Source: Endozoicomonas sp965196975
Lineage (GTDB): Bacteria > Pseudomonadota > Gammaproteobacteria > Pseudomonadales > Endozoicomonadaceae
Direction of reading: 5' to 3'
NCBI RefSeq assembly: GCF_965196975.1
Contig: NZ_OZ239981.1
Location: 4,092,001-4,156,000 of the forward strand
Length of the DNA: 64,000 nucleotides
Part shown: positions 52,025 through 60,874 of the stretch, one piece after another
How positions within the stretch are numbered: position 1 is the first letter of the stretch
Layout: each line of letters begins with the position of its first letter
Notes under the pieces: generated by a model
Told to the model about the DNA's origin: nothing
The model's database searches: none
Seen by the model: the letters and a program-made list of their open reading frames with translations, nothing else
Program-made: the position numbers and the translations under genes

Positions 52025-53077
52025 GTGAAAATCCCCGAATCCAATCGAACCACCATCAAGGCTGTTGTTCAGCATTATGAGGACAGCCAGGGCGATGCCT
52101 TCCGGGCTCACTTGGGTGGCTCTATCATTGGTCGCCCTTGTGACCGGGCTCTGTGGTACACCTTTCACTGGTGTACTGAAGTTAAGCATTCCGGCCAACT
52201 GTTGCGACTCTTTCAAACTGGCCATCTTGCAGAGGAACGATTTGTATCTGATCTGCGCAGTATTGGAATAACAGTGTTTGAAACCGATCCAGCCACTGGC
52301 AATCAGTTCAGAGTTTCTGCCTGCAATGGCCATTTTGGCGGTTCATTTGATGGTGTTGGTCAGGGTTTTATTGAAGCCCCCAAAACCTGGCACCTGATTG
52401 AGATGAAAACCCACAATGAAAAGTCCTTCACCAACCTGGTCAAGAAGGGAGTGCAGGAAGCCAAGCCAGAGCACTATATTCAGATGCAGGTCTATATGTA
52501 TCTGGCCAATCCTCAACTGACCAGAGCCTTCTATATAGCTGTGAATAAAAATACGGATGAGCTGTATGGTGAGCGGCTTTGTCTTGATCCGGTCATTGGT
52601 AAAGCGACGGTACAGAAAGCCGAGAGCATCATTGCCAGTGACCGACCGCTGAGCAAAATCACCAAAGACCCCAGCTGGTATCTCTGCAAGTTCTGCGATC
52701 ACCAGGCTATCTGCCACGGTCAGAAGGCGCCTGCAGTGAATTGCCGCACCTGTATGCACAGCACGCCAATTGAGGACGGTGAGTGGCACTGCACCCGTCA
52801 CGATATGGACATTCCTGAATCTGTACAGAAGTCAGGTTGTGAGCTCCACCTTTATAACCCCTACCTGTTAGATCAATTCGCCGAGCCCACGGATAGCGGT
52901 GAGTACTGGATACGCTATCGCCTGAAAGCTACGGGTGAGGAATTTGTTACCGGTACGGATAAAGGGCAGTTCACTTCACAGGAAATACAGGCAGTAGAAG
53001 ACAAGCGCCTTTTGACCGATGAAGCGGTGGCAGGGCTGAAAGCGCAATTTGATGGAACGATTCAAAGTAATCAATGA
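52025..53077 (+). CDS. Cas4-like PD-(D/E)XK exonuclease with Fe-S cysteines
   Basis: 350 residues from a GTG with AAGGTG upstream. SIIGRPCDRALWYTFHW gives the first cysteine next to the fold start. GHFGGSFDGVGQG and WHLIEMKTHNEKSF give the D and E-x-K of the nuclease. HYIQMQVYMYLANP is the RecB-family Q motif. CKFCDHQAIC (with the first Cys) completes a four-cysteine Fe-S pattern as in Cas4/AddB. A second Cys set (CRTCMHST, CTRHD) follows. It would resect DNA ends for the recombination module. Confidence 0.85.
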   Translation: MKIPESNRTTIKAVVQHYEDSQGDAFRAHLGGSIIGRPCDRALWYTFHWCTEVKHSGQLLRLFQTGHLAEERFVSDLRSIGITVFETDPATGNQFRVSACNGHFGGSFDGVGQGFIEAPKTWHLIEMKTHNEKSFTNLVKKGVQEAKPEHYIQMQVYMYLANPQLTRAFYIAVNKNTDELYGERLCLDPVIGKATVQKAESIIASDRPLSKITKDPSWYLCKFCDHQAICHGQKAPAVNCRTCMHSTPIEDGEWHCTRHDMDIPESVQKSGCELHLYNPYLLDQFAEPTDSGEYWIRYRLKATGEEFVTGTDKGQFTSQEIQAVEDKRLLTDEAVAGLKAQFDGTIQSNQ

Positions 53078-53092
53078 AAAGGGAAATAAGCA

Positions 53093-53569
53093 ATGGATCA
53101 CTCAAAACGTTATCGATTTATAGCAGCCAGTAATCTGCCCATCGGAGATCAAATTGACCTGGTTGGTATCAATGAAAACAGCGAGCTGTGCATAACCGAC
53201 TATCAGCAAGGCAATTTTTATCCACAGGTCAGCCACTATCTGATCGAAGATACATCATCATTTGATCAATACGCTCAGGCAGCATGCCATGAAACCATCA
53301 ATGACCTGGAAAATCAGTTAGCCCAGTTTCAGAGCCAGTCCATCCAACTCAGGGATCTGTTTGCCATTGCCGCATTAATGGCTGAGTTCGCCTGCAACCG
53401 GGGCACTGGCATCGAGCCTGCCGTCAACTTTGCTTACACCATTGCGGATAAGATGCTTCAGGTAAGGAAAAGTGGGGATGGGAAACCAACGACCATGGAT
53501 CGCAAAGCGACTGAGCGTGTAGCCAATCAAATCATCAACCAGATGAAGGGTTTTGATCGTGGCTTTTGA
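53093..53569 (+). CDS. hypothetical recombination-module protein
   Basis: 158 residues with AAGGGA upstream. An N-terminal beta part (KRYRFIAASNLPIGDQIDL) and a helical C-terminus (DLFAIAALMAEFACNRGTG). Not recognised. It overlaps the helicase start, so both are co-translated. Confidence 0.55.
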   Translation: MDHSKRYRFIAASNLPIGDQIDLVGINENSELCITDYQQGNFYPQVSHYLIEDTSSFDQYAQAACHETINDLENQLAQFQSQSIQLRDLFAIAALMAEFACNRGTGIEPAVNFAYTIADKMLQVRKSGDGKPTTMDRKATERVANQIINQMKGFDRGF

Positions 53570-55265
53570 ACTCCGCTGGTATCAGCAGGAAGCCATTGAT
53601 GCCATTTACCGCTACTTCAGCACCTCGGATGGCAACCCGCTGGTTTGTGTCAGTACCGGGGGTGGCAAGTCCGTGATCATTGCTGACTTTATCCATGGTG
53701 TTTTGCAGCATTGGCCTGACCAGCGGTTTCTCATTTTGTCGCATGTGAAAGAGATCATTGAACAGAACCATGAAAAGATCATTACCCAATGGCCAGAGGC
53801 TCCAGCGGGTATTTACTCAGCCTCAATGAATTCCAGAAATACTGATGCTCAAATTTTGTTTGCCAGCATCCAGAGTGTTCATAAACGAGCTGAGGAATTA
53901 GGTCGCTGTGACTTACTCATTATTGATGAATGCCATCTGCTCAATAGTGAAAGTTCAGAAACGATGTACTCTCGACTGATTGCTGGTCTTCGAGACATTA
54001 ATCCTGCACTGAAAATTGTTGGTTTTACCGCCACCCCCTACCGCATGAAACAAGGCTTGCTGACGGAAGGAAAGCAGCCCCTATTTGATGAGATTGTCTA
54101 CGAGACCGACATTCAGCGATTAATCGACGATGGTTTTCTATCACCTCTGCGTTCCAAAGCTGGAAAAGAGAACATTGATCTTGCTGGCGTCAGAACCCGG
54201 CAGGGTGATTACCTCACCAGCGATATGGAAGCGGCAGTTAACAAGAACGATGTTACCGAGAAAGCGGTGACTGAAATCATTCAGTACGGTCAGGAGCGGA
54301 GGGCATGGCTGATTTTCTGTGTCAGTGTGGCTCACGCTGAACAGGTAAAAGAACTGCTGATAACTGGAGGCATCGAGGCCGAGTGCATTACCGGAGAAAC
54401 CCCAAAAGATAACCGAGCTCAAATACTGGGGGACTATAAAGCAGGAAGGATTAAAGCGCTGACCAGCCAGGGCGTACTGACCACCGGTTTTGATGCACCA
54501 CTGACCGATATGATCGCCCTGCTTCGAGCCACTAAATCCCCAGGACTGTACGTTCAAATTTTAGGACGGGGTCTTCGCATCAGCCCTGATACCGGAAAGT
54601 CGGATTGCCTGGTATTGGATTATGGCGGCAATGTTGAACGGCACGGTCCCATCGACCGAATCACCGTAGACCGTATAAAAGCAGGCAAAGGCTCAGGAGA
54701 ACCACCGATTAAGGAGTGCCCAGAATGTTTTGAGCTGCTCCTGGCAGGCCTGCGGATCTGCCCTGCCTGCAACTATGAATTCCCAGAGCGGGAAAAGCAC
54801 GAAGCGGAAGCATCCAGTGCTGCACTGCTGGCCAACCAGATTGAACCGGAATGGCTGGATGTGGATGAAATCATTTATACCCTTCATGAAAAATCAGACA
54901 AACCGCCCTCAGTGCAGGTCTCTTATCGCTGTGGTCTGGAAACCATTCGTGAGTGGGTGTGCTTTGAACATGGGGGATATGCACGGCAAAAAGCGGTCAT
55001 ATGGTGGGTAAAACGGGTTAATCATGAACCCTGCCCGGAATACACCGGCGATGCACTGAACCGGATTAACGAGGTTCGGGATATGAAAGAACCTTGTCGT
55101 ATAGAGGTTATTCAAGACGGACGCTGGCAGCGGGTCAGGGCTTATGATTTTACAGTAAAATCCGGCACACCCAGCGAATGGAACGACAACCTCGGAGATC
55201 GCCCAAAACCACAGGGATTTAATGCTGACCATTTTGATGTCTTTGATACGGATATTGATTTTTAA
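53559..55265 (+). CDS. SF2 DEAD/DECH-type helicase with zinc ribbon
   Basis: 568 residues from GTG 53559 (reads AFELRWYQQEAI), chosen over a TTG six bases earlier because AAGGG fits it. Motif Q/I: RWYQQEA and VSTGGGKSVIIADF; motif II: LLIIDECHLL; III: VGFTATPYRM; V/VI: GVLTTGFDAP and QILGRGLRISPD. A zinc ribbon ECPECFELLLAG with CPACNYEF follows at about 385-410, then a C-terminal domain of 150 residues. Likely unwinds DNA in phage replication or recombination, akin to phage SSL2-type helicases. Confidence 0.9.
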   Translation: MAFELRWYQQEAIDAIYRYFSTSDGNPLVCVSTGGGKSVIIADFIHGVLQHWPDQRFLILSHVKEIIEQNHEKIITQWPEAPAGIYSASMNSRNTDAQILFASIQSVHKRAEELGRCDLLIIDECHLLNSESSETMYSRLIAGLRDINPALKIVGFTATPYRMKQGLLTEGKQPLFDEIVYETDIQRLIDDGFLSPLRSKAGKENIDLAGVRTRQGDYLTSDMEAAVNKNDVTEKAVTEIIQYGQERRAWLIFCVSVAHAEQVKELLITGGIEAECITGETPKDNRAQILGDYKAGRIKALTSQGVLTTGFDAPLTDMIALLRATKSPGLYVQILGRGLRISPDTGKSDCLVLDYGGNVERHGPIDRITVDRIKAGKGSGEPPIKECPECFELLLAGLRICPACNYEFPEREKHEAEASSAALLANQIEPEWLDVDEIIYTLHEKSDKPPSVQVSYRCGLETIREWVCFEHGGYARQKAVIWWVKRVNHEPCPEYTGDALNRINEVRDMKEPCRIEVIQDGRWQRVRAYDFTVKSGTPSEWNDNLGDRPKPQGFNADHFDVFDTDIDF

Positions 55266-55277
55266 GGAGGCAATGCC

Positions 55278-55490
55278 TTGGACAAGCATACAAAAAAAGA
55301 AGAGAGCACCGACCTTATTCAGCAGTGTATAAAGGATGACACGCTTGTTTATGCATTTGTGATTGCTAATGATACGGTGGATGAGTTTGCCGCTTTGGTG
55401 AAAGAGAAAAATCTCAAGGAGTGCAGTGTCCTGGTATCCCTTGTTAATCAATGGATTCAAGATAATCGAAATAAAGTAAAAGGTTCTTGA
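55278..55490 (+). CDS. small hypothetical protein at the operon end
   Basis: 70 residues from a TTG with an excellent AAGGAGG seven bases upstream; no ATG fits the frame. Helical and acidic (TDLIQQCIKDDTLVYAF). Its stop lies inside a long terminator stem. Confidence 0.6.
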   Translation: MDKHTKKEESTDLIQQCIKDDTLVYAFVIANDTVDEFAALVKEKNLKECSVLVSLVNQWIQDNRNKVKGS

Positions 55491-55520
55491 GTCAGCTGTA
55501 TAGATCGGACTCAAGAACCT
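55481..55520. terminator. 13-bp perfect hairpin between convergent genes
   Basis: AGGTTCTTGAGTC (55481-55493) pairs exactly with GACTCAAGAACCT (55508-55520). It closes the rightward recombination operon and probably the opposing gene at 55536. No strong T-run. Confidence 0.6.
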
Positions 55521-55535
55521 TAGACAATAATCAAA

Positions 55536-56075
55536 TCAGTCTCTATATCTGGTAATTTTATTTCTCAGTTGTTGCCGAGAGTCAGGAGAAAGATTTTGGA
55601 ACGCTTTCCAAATGAAGTTGACAACATCATTTTCTAAAGATACGTCTAAAGACTTTTCAAAAGGGATGTTTATCCGAAATAATGAATTCGGCTTCTTTCC
55701 AAATATAGAACAAAACTCTCTTAGCTTTTCACACAAATCTTGATACATCTCATGGCTATCTGACTCATCAATGGTCTTGTACCAAGTTGATAGAACACTC
55801 TCTGTTTGTCGACCATCTAACCCATTTTGATTAAATTCATGATAACTGGCCGCATTAATATCGGCATACCCAATGTACTTCGATGGAGCAAATAAATAAT
55901 CACCACTATCTTGATCAATAAAACAATACCATGCTCTATAGTGAGGAATGTTTCTAACTAAAGTTTCTACGTTTTCGCTAATATCAGCCCCATTTAAGAA
56001 AGAGTTAGCTTCTTTGTTAAACTGCTGAATGTTTTTTATAACCTGTTGCTGAGAGGTAACAGTTTTCATACCCAT
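55536..56075 (-). CDS. hypothetical AT-rich accessory protein
   Basis: 179 residues (or 177 from the second ATG). An N-terminal helix is followed by a conserved-looking core IPHYRAWYCFIDQDSGDYLF and APSKYIGYADINAASYHE. Similar segments occur in proteins linked to nuclease or restriction genes, but I cannot name the family. GC is lower than neighbours and its upstream region has clustered GAATAC repeats, so it is probably an autonomously regulated cargo gene. Confidence 0.5.
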   Translation of the reverse strand: MGMKTVTSQQQVIKNIQQFNKEANSFLNGADISENVETLVRNIPHYRAWYCFIDQDSGDYLFAPSKYIGYADINAASYHEFNQNGLDGRQTESVLSTWYKTIDESDSHEMYQDLCEKLREFCSIFGKKPNSLFRINIPFEKSLDVSLENDVVNFIWKAFQNLSPDSRQQLRNKITRYRD

Positions 56076-56098
56076 GACATGACCCTACTTATATCTAG

Positions 56099-56172
56099 AC
56101 ATCAACTTCAACGTATTCAAGAATACATTGATGTTAATAGCCTGTCAACGAATACAGCGTACTCACGAATAC
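56099..56172. repeat. clustered GAATAC/GTATTC repeats upstream of the accessory gene
   Basis: GTATTC-AA-GAATAC (56113-56126) is nested in the 7-bp inverted repeat ACATCAA/TTGATGT (56099-56105, 56128-56134). Two further ACGAATAC copies lie at 56148-56155 and 56165-56172, 17 bases apart. An operator array for the leftward gene at 56075, or recombinase-binding sites, are both possible. Confidence 0.5.
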
Positions 56173-56499
56173 TATGAACTTATCATCTGTTTATGATGAA
56201 CTACACTGCTGCTCTATCTAAAGCCCCTCTTCTTCTTTTTTGAACTTCAGGAACATATTTTCCTATTCGCTTTGCCCCTTTGAACACTTCTGACTCGTAA
56301 TCTTTCTTAACCAACACGGTAATCACAATACCTGAGTGCAGGTGTATCGTAACCTTGGTTCTAAAGCCTTCTTTCGGAGAATGAACAATGATTTTCTCAA
56401 CCAGCTGACTGAGAGATTCAATGAATGGCTGCTGGTCTTTCTTTTCGGCTTGCTGTAACAAAAACCGTCGATGAAACGTTCTGACATGATCAATACTGG

Positions 56500-57890
56500 G
56501 GGTGCTCTCTCAATTTGATAACTGACTCATAGGTTAGCTTCAACCTTTCCAGTCATGAACTCAGACCAAAGTTGTTCCCAGCGCCCCTTACTCTGGATCA
56601 GTGCTCTTGTTGTCAAAAGCACTTCCGCTCCTGTTGCTTTCCACCTCATTCCAGAACCACATAATCGTTGCTTTACCAGAGTCTTACAAGCCGCTTCAGT
56701 AACTCCTGAACCTATTGGCCAATGGCGTTTAAGCGCCTGATGATAATTCATTAACTGGTGATTGTTTGTAAAATAGCTCACAGCTTTGTAGCGCTTCTCT
56801 GTCAGTGCGATTGTCTTTTTCGGGAGCTCGGCTGATTCAATTTCCTGAAGGATTTTTTTGGCTGCTCCACGCTTGTTTTTCAAACTATGTAGCCTGTCTT
56901 CAAGCCACTGGTGTCGCTTCGCCTTACTGGTTGGAAACAGTGCTTCCGCTGCTCCAGCTAAATATTCAGATGCATGATAAAAATCGAGTATCTGCCCAGA
57001 GGTATGTTGTTTCAAATAACTCCAGTTTTCTCTAGCCCCGTCAGCTACCCCGATGTATGTGGCATTTGGGTAGAGTCGTTTTAGATCTGCAATCTCCTCG
57101 TCGAGCTTGCTCATAAAGCTTTGTTTACCATACTCTGGCGAACTGGCTGTATATATCGTGTGGAGCCTGTCTCCATCTGCAGAATATAGGCTCAATGTCC
57201 CACACATGGCTTCCCTCCAGCCTTCTTCACAAAGCAGCATGCAGGTTCCATCCAGACCAATGGCTATTGTTTCAACAGGCTCTTTTAGTGGAGGAAGGTG
57301 GTAGTGAGTGTCTTGCTGGTCTTCAATTAATGCACCTACTCTGTCCGATAAATGCTTGATATAAGAATTTGAAAGCGTCCTTTGATGGTTGGTCTCAAAA
57401 TCTTCTTTTACCGCAGGCGCTGGCATCTGGCTGTATTTCCAGGCGATAGACTTGGCAAATTTGGGGGTAGCTGAACCAATAATACCGGCACGAAGATCAA
57501 GTGCTGCCAGAGTACTGCCACCTCTGACACCCTGATATACGGAGCGCTCCAAAGGTATACGACCGTATAAGGTTTCATAGTGCTTAAGAACCTTTCCTTT
57601 GTAGTTCCACTTCTGCTGATTAACGACGATAGGTTCTTTATTGGGTGATTCAAATAGCCCCAATAACTCTTTTGTTCCAAGCTGCCCGGCTTCATTGAGT
57701 GCACGCTGTAAACTATCTTCAAGATTCAGCATGTTGCCTGAATCTATAGAAACTTCAATTTGCAAAACGATGCTTTTGGTAGAGCTGGAAATAACAGAAG
57801 CGGGCATGACAGTTAACTATTATGAGTGGTGTTCCCATAGTAGCTGTGAAAATAGAGCACTATTGTTTCAATCATTCAGAGAGAGCACCC
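56500..57890 (-). mobile_element. ISKra4-family insertion sequence, copy 3 (1391 bp)
   Basis: Same ends and length as the other copies. Flanked by the 8-bp duplication AATACTGG (56492-56499 and 57891-57898). It lies in the recombinase gene, after codon 440. Confidence 0.95.
56527..57807 (-). CDS. ISKra4-family transposase, copy 3
   Basis: 426 residues, same translation as copies 1 and 2, catalytic residues intact, same strand as the recombinase it interrupts. Confidence 0.92.
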   Translation of the reverse strand: MPASVISSSTKSIVLQIEVSIDSGNMLNLEDSLQRALNEAGQLGTKELLGLFESPNKEPIVVNQQKWNYKGKVLKHYETLYGRIPLERSVYQGVRGGSTLAALDLRAGIIGSATPKFAKSIAWKYSQMPAPAVKEDFETNHQRTLSNSYIKHLSDRVGALIEDQQDTHYHLPPLKEPVETIAIGLDGTCMLLCEEGWREAMCGTLSLYSADGDRLHTIYTASSPEYGKQSFMSKLDEEIADLKRLYPNATYIGVADGARENWSYLKQHTSGQILDFYHASEYLAGAAEALFPTSKAKRHQWLEDRLHSLKNKRGAAKKILQEIESAELPKKTIALTEKRYKAVSYFTNNHQLMNYHQALKRHWPIGSGVTEAACKTLVKQRLCGSGMRWKATGAEVLLTTRALIQSKGRWEQLWSEFMTGKVEANL

Positions 57891-59215
57891 AATACTGGAT
57901 GCCATTGATGGCGAGTTCAGCATATCAAGCCTGTTGGTGAGCACCTCAAGTTCTCTTTCTGCTGTTTCTATTTCATTTTCGAGATTAGTTGCTACTGCTA
58001 TGCCGGTCTTTGAACCCGCAGCAATCAGATCAACCAGATTGTGTATGCGCTGTTTTTTATCATCGATCAGGGATTGTTGACTGATGATAGTCTTGGAGAG
58101 CTTTGATTTTTCCTTATTGGCTGTCTTTTCCAGCATATCGTCTTTATCAATCAGCGAAAGCGCATAAAGCAGCGCCGTCTGGAATCGATTCACACCAAGG
58201 GACGATTTCTGCCCGCATTTCTTTTTTATATAGTGGCTGTAGCAAAGAAAAGCACTGGTCTGCCCTCGCCCCACATTACAGATAGATCGACCACAATCAC
58301 CACAGAACATCAGTGTTTTAAAAAAGTTCACTGCCCGTTTTTCAGGCCTGCCTACCAGCATTTTTTTACGCTTGGCTATCATGGCATGAGCAAGGTAGAA
58401 AGTATCTTCATCCACAATGGCAGGAAATGCGTTGATATGTTCCTTGTTACTGGCCTCGTAAAGCCCCAGTACTTTAACGGATCTGAGCACTCTCTGAACT
58501 TTACTGGGGATGGCGTTGTAAACATCGCCATACTTGTCGTTTATGGTATTGCAGATATCCACATAGCTCAGGTTATCTCTGGCACACAGTCTAAAAATGT
58601 CCTGAATCACCCTGGCCTTGTTTTTTATGATCTTTGGCTTGCCACTGCTGATATCAATCCAGTGCGGATAAATGGTTGAGCGGCCCAGGCCACCATTACG
58701 AAGCGTATCCTCCATCTGCTTCCAGCTCTGTTTGATGCGCTTGGATTTGGTTTCGCTCTCTTCATGGGAGCGGCACATTAAGGTGATTGAAATCAGGAGA
58801 GGAGAAAAGTTTTTCTGGATTTCATTCTTGTTGTACGTCATGCCATCTATATGGGTATAGATGGTGATACCCGCATTGAGGATTCGGATAAACAACTCAA
58901 GAGCATCCATGATATTTGCCCGGCTGAGTCGATCCAGACTTTCTACCAGCAGGACGGCTGGCCTTTTGATCAGGCCATCATCCACAGCATTAAGAAAGCC
59001 GCCCAGGGCGGCTCGATCATCCAGGTTTTTTCCATGGTACGCAGACTTTCCAATATCGGTTAACTGGAAAGAGGTATCCATGATCCAGTCTTTTTCCCTG
59101 CATATTGCCTGACTGGCTTCTATCTGCCGTTTAATCCCACCACCGCTTAACTGCCTGTTGGTCGATATGCGATGGTAGGAGTAACAGTATATGGGAACAT
59201 CAGTATTCATTATTG

Positions 59216-60814
59216 GTAACTATTCAGCACCCAGCAAAGGCGTATTGTTGTAATTTCGAACCGCTTTAAGAAGCGCCTGAAATATGTTCAACCCCTGCTT
59301 TTTAGCAGATGATAAATAGCTTCGGATTCGGGTAAACATGGTACCTCCGTCTTCGCTTCTGAAGCAGCCTGAGATCTTCTGCTTAAGTTTGGCCATCCTG
59401 GCATCACGTTCACTGCCATTGTTATCGAAGGGAATTGAAAAGTCCGACATGAAGCGCAACGTTTCAACCTTAAACTCAATAAGCCTTTTGAACAGGTTGT
59501 AGGCCTTGGTATTCCTGACCTTCTTACGTCCAAGCACCTGTCGTTGTTTTTCCATATAAGCGGTTTCCTTCGTGAGAGCCCTTTGAAGGATTTGGTCGTA
59601 TATCGTCTCAATGCGAAGCTGTATTGCACCAGGCATTTGAGTCAGACCGGCTGCTTTGTATTTCTTGCAGAAGTGCCAGGAGAGCGTAAGCAATTTCATC
59701 AGCCGCAGAGCCAGCTTATTCGCATCCCTATCGACAACTCCCTGAAGCTCTCTCAGATGATGGGCATTACAAAGCACATGCACTGCCGCATAGGCAAAGT
59801 AGGACTTCCAATGATCGTGAACCAGAATGCCTGCAAAAGTCAGCAGGATGCCCATTGCATCCATTGCTTCACAACCTCGCCTTTCTGAGAGGTAGTAAAG
59901 CGTCCATTGGTCATCTCGCATAATGTGTAACCACCACAGTGAACCGTCAACCCGCATGCCAGTTTCATCCGCTCCTGCAACCGGACTTTCTTGTAAAGCA
60001 TCGCGGATACTCTGCTCAGTAGAGGCCAGGTTCTCATGGGTATAGGCAACAAAATTGGCAACAGAGCCTGCGCTGACACTCATGCAATAAATAGTATTGA
60101 AATACTCAGACACCCGGTGATATGGGATGAAGTGATACTGGTTTAAATGAACAGCCATTGCCTGAGTCACTTCTCCGTATTGAGCAGCGGCTTTCACTCC
60201 TTGGGGAAACTCAGCGGTGTTCCGTTTACCACAAGGACATACTTTAACGTCTGCCCAGTACGCGGTAACTTCAAATTCTCCGGGTCTACCTGGATCAAAA
60301 ACCTGTCGCTCAATGTATTTGGTGGGTTTAATATCGATAAGCGAAGACTGGCAACAGCAACATTTTTCAACCTTCAGATGCCTGACATAATCGGGTAAGG
60401 CGACACGTCTCAAACAAGAGCCTTGATGACCTTTCTGGCCACCTGGTTTATTGCCTGAAGATGGTCTAAGGCTTTTGGGGTTCGGTGTTTCCTGTGAGGA
60501 GCAGGGGGCTTCTTTGGAAGATGTATCACCTTTATCACTCCCTTTTTTACTGGGCTTTTGATAACCATCTGACGATGGTGGCTTACTACTGTTTTGACTG
60601 TTTTTATTAACCCTTTCTTCCAGTTCGCTGCAACGTTCCCGTAAAAGCGCATTCTCGGTCCGAAGCTCTTCATTCTCTTTAAGGAGAGCTTCGGTAAACG
60701 GAGTAGCTGGGAAGTCTGGTTCCATACTGGAGATTTGTTAGAAAAATTGAGTATAAGATGATGGTCGAAAAATCAGAAAATTCCAGATTTATATGAAGGG
60801 TGCTGAATAGTTAC
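59216..60814 (-). mobile_element. IS66-family insertion sequence, copy 2 (1599 bp)
   Basis: Same 17-bp inverted ends as copy 1 (59216-59232 and 60798-60814), reversed. The 8-bp duplication is CATTATTG (59208-59215 and 60815-60822). The duplicated bases include the recombinase ATG (CAT at 59208-59210), so the insertion fell between that gene's ribosome site and its coding sequence. Confidence 0.95.
59220..60725 (-). CDS. IS66-family transposase, copy 2
   Basis: 501 residues, same translation as the copy at 708-2213, with zinc cluster and DDE residues intact. Confidence 0.95.
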   Translation of the reverse strand: MEPDFPATPFTEALLKENEELRTENALLRERCSELEERVNKNSQNSSKPPSSDGYQKPSKKGSDKGDTSSKEAPCSSQETPNPKSLRPSSGNKPGGQKGHQGSCLRRVALPDYVRHLKVEKCCCCQSSLIDIKPTKYIERQVFDPGRPGEFEVTAYWADVKVCPCGKRNTAEFPQGVKAAAQYGEVTQAMAVHLNQYHFIPYHRVSEYFNTIYCMSVSAGSVANFVAYTHENLASTEQSIRDALQESPVAGADETGMRVDGSLWWLHIMRDDQWTLYYLSERRGCEAMDAMGILLTFAGILVHDHWKSYFAYAAVHVLCNAHHLRELQGVVDRDANKLALRLMKLLTLSWHFCKKYKAAGLTQMPGAIQLRIETIYDQILQRALTKETAYMEKQRQVLGRKKVRNTKAYNLFKRLIEFKVETLRFMSDFSIPFDNNGSERDARMAKLKQKISGCFRSEDGGTMFTRIRSYLSSAKKQGLNIFQALLKAVRNYNNTPLLGAE

Positions 60815-60831
60815 CATTATTGTTTTCCTCC
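60815..60831 (-). promoter_or_regulatory. orphaned ribosome binding site and start codon of the recombinase
   Basis: Reading leftward: AGGAGG (60826-60831), eight bases, ATG (60815-60817). The ATG belongs to the target duplication of the IS66 element; the coding sequence now begins 1.6 kb away. This fixes the native recombinase start. Confidence 0.8.
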
Positions 60832-60874
60832 TGATGCACATAACCATCGTGCATCAAAGATTATGGGAAAACAA

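Larger units (their letters stand above)
56201..59210 (-). pseudogene. large serine recombinase, broken at both ends
   Basis: Joining 59210-57891 and 56491-56201 (IS and one duplication copy removed) restores one frame of 536 residues. The catalytic resolvase domain has YSYHRISTNRQ (S16) and LLVESLDRLSR. The recombinase domain follows, then a zinc ribbon (MFCGDCGRSICNV and FLCYSHYIKKKC) and a coiled coil (KTIISQQSLIDDKKQRIH). The C-terminal 96 residues are cut off by ISKra4 copy 3; the remaining frame runs 444 residues with four IS-derived at the end. An IS66 element sits 5 bases upstream of the ATG and removes its ribosome site. It is the prophage integrase. Confidence 0.92.
9254..60874. mobile_element. 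siphovirus-type prophage, integrase-defective
   Basis: The interval holds packaging, head, tail, lysis, replication, regulation and integration modules of a lambda-head-like siphovirus, with the large serine recombinase at the right edge. The boundaries are inferred: left from the dmsC relic at 9227-9253, right from the altered end of dmsC copy 2. Length is about 51.6 kb, of which about 5.8 kb is four insertion sequences. The left 5 kb (WYL, hsdM) is defence-like cargo and could instead be host DNA if the boundary is nearer 14.6 kb. Confidence 0.65.

Noticed and set aside
9254..60874. tRNA gene as integration site
   Set aside because: No tRNA-like cloverleaf was seen at either edge, and large serine recombinases usually do not target tRNA genes.
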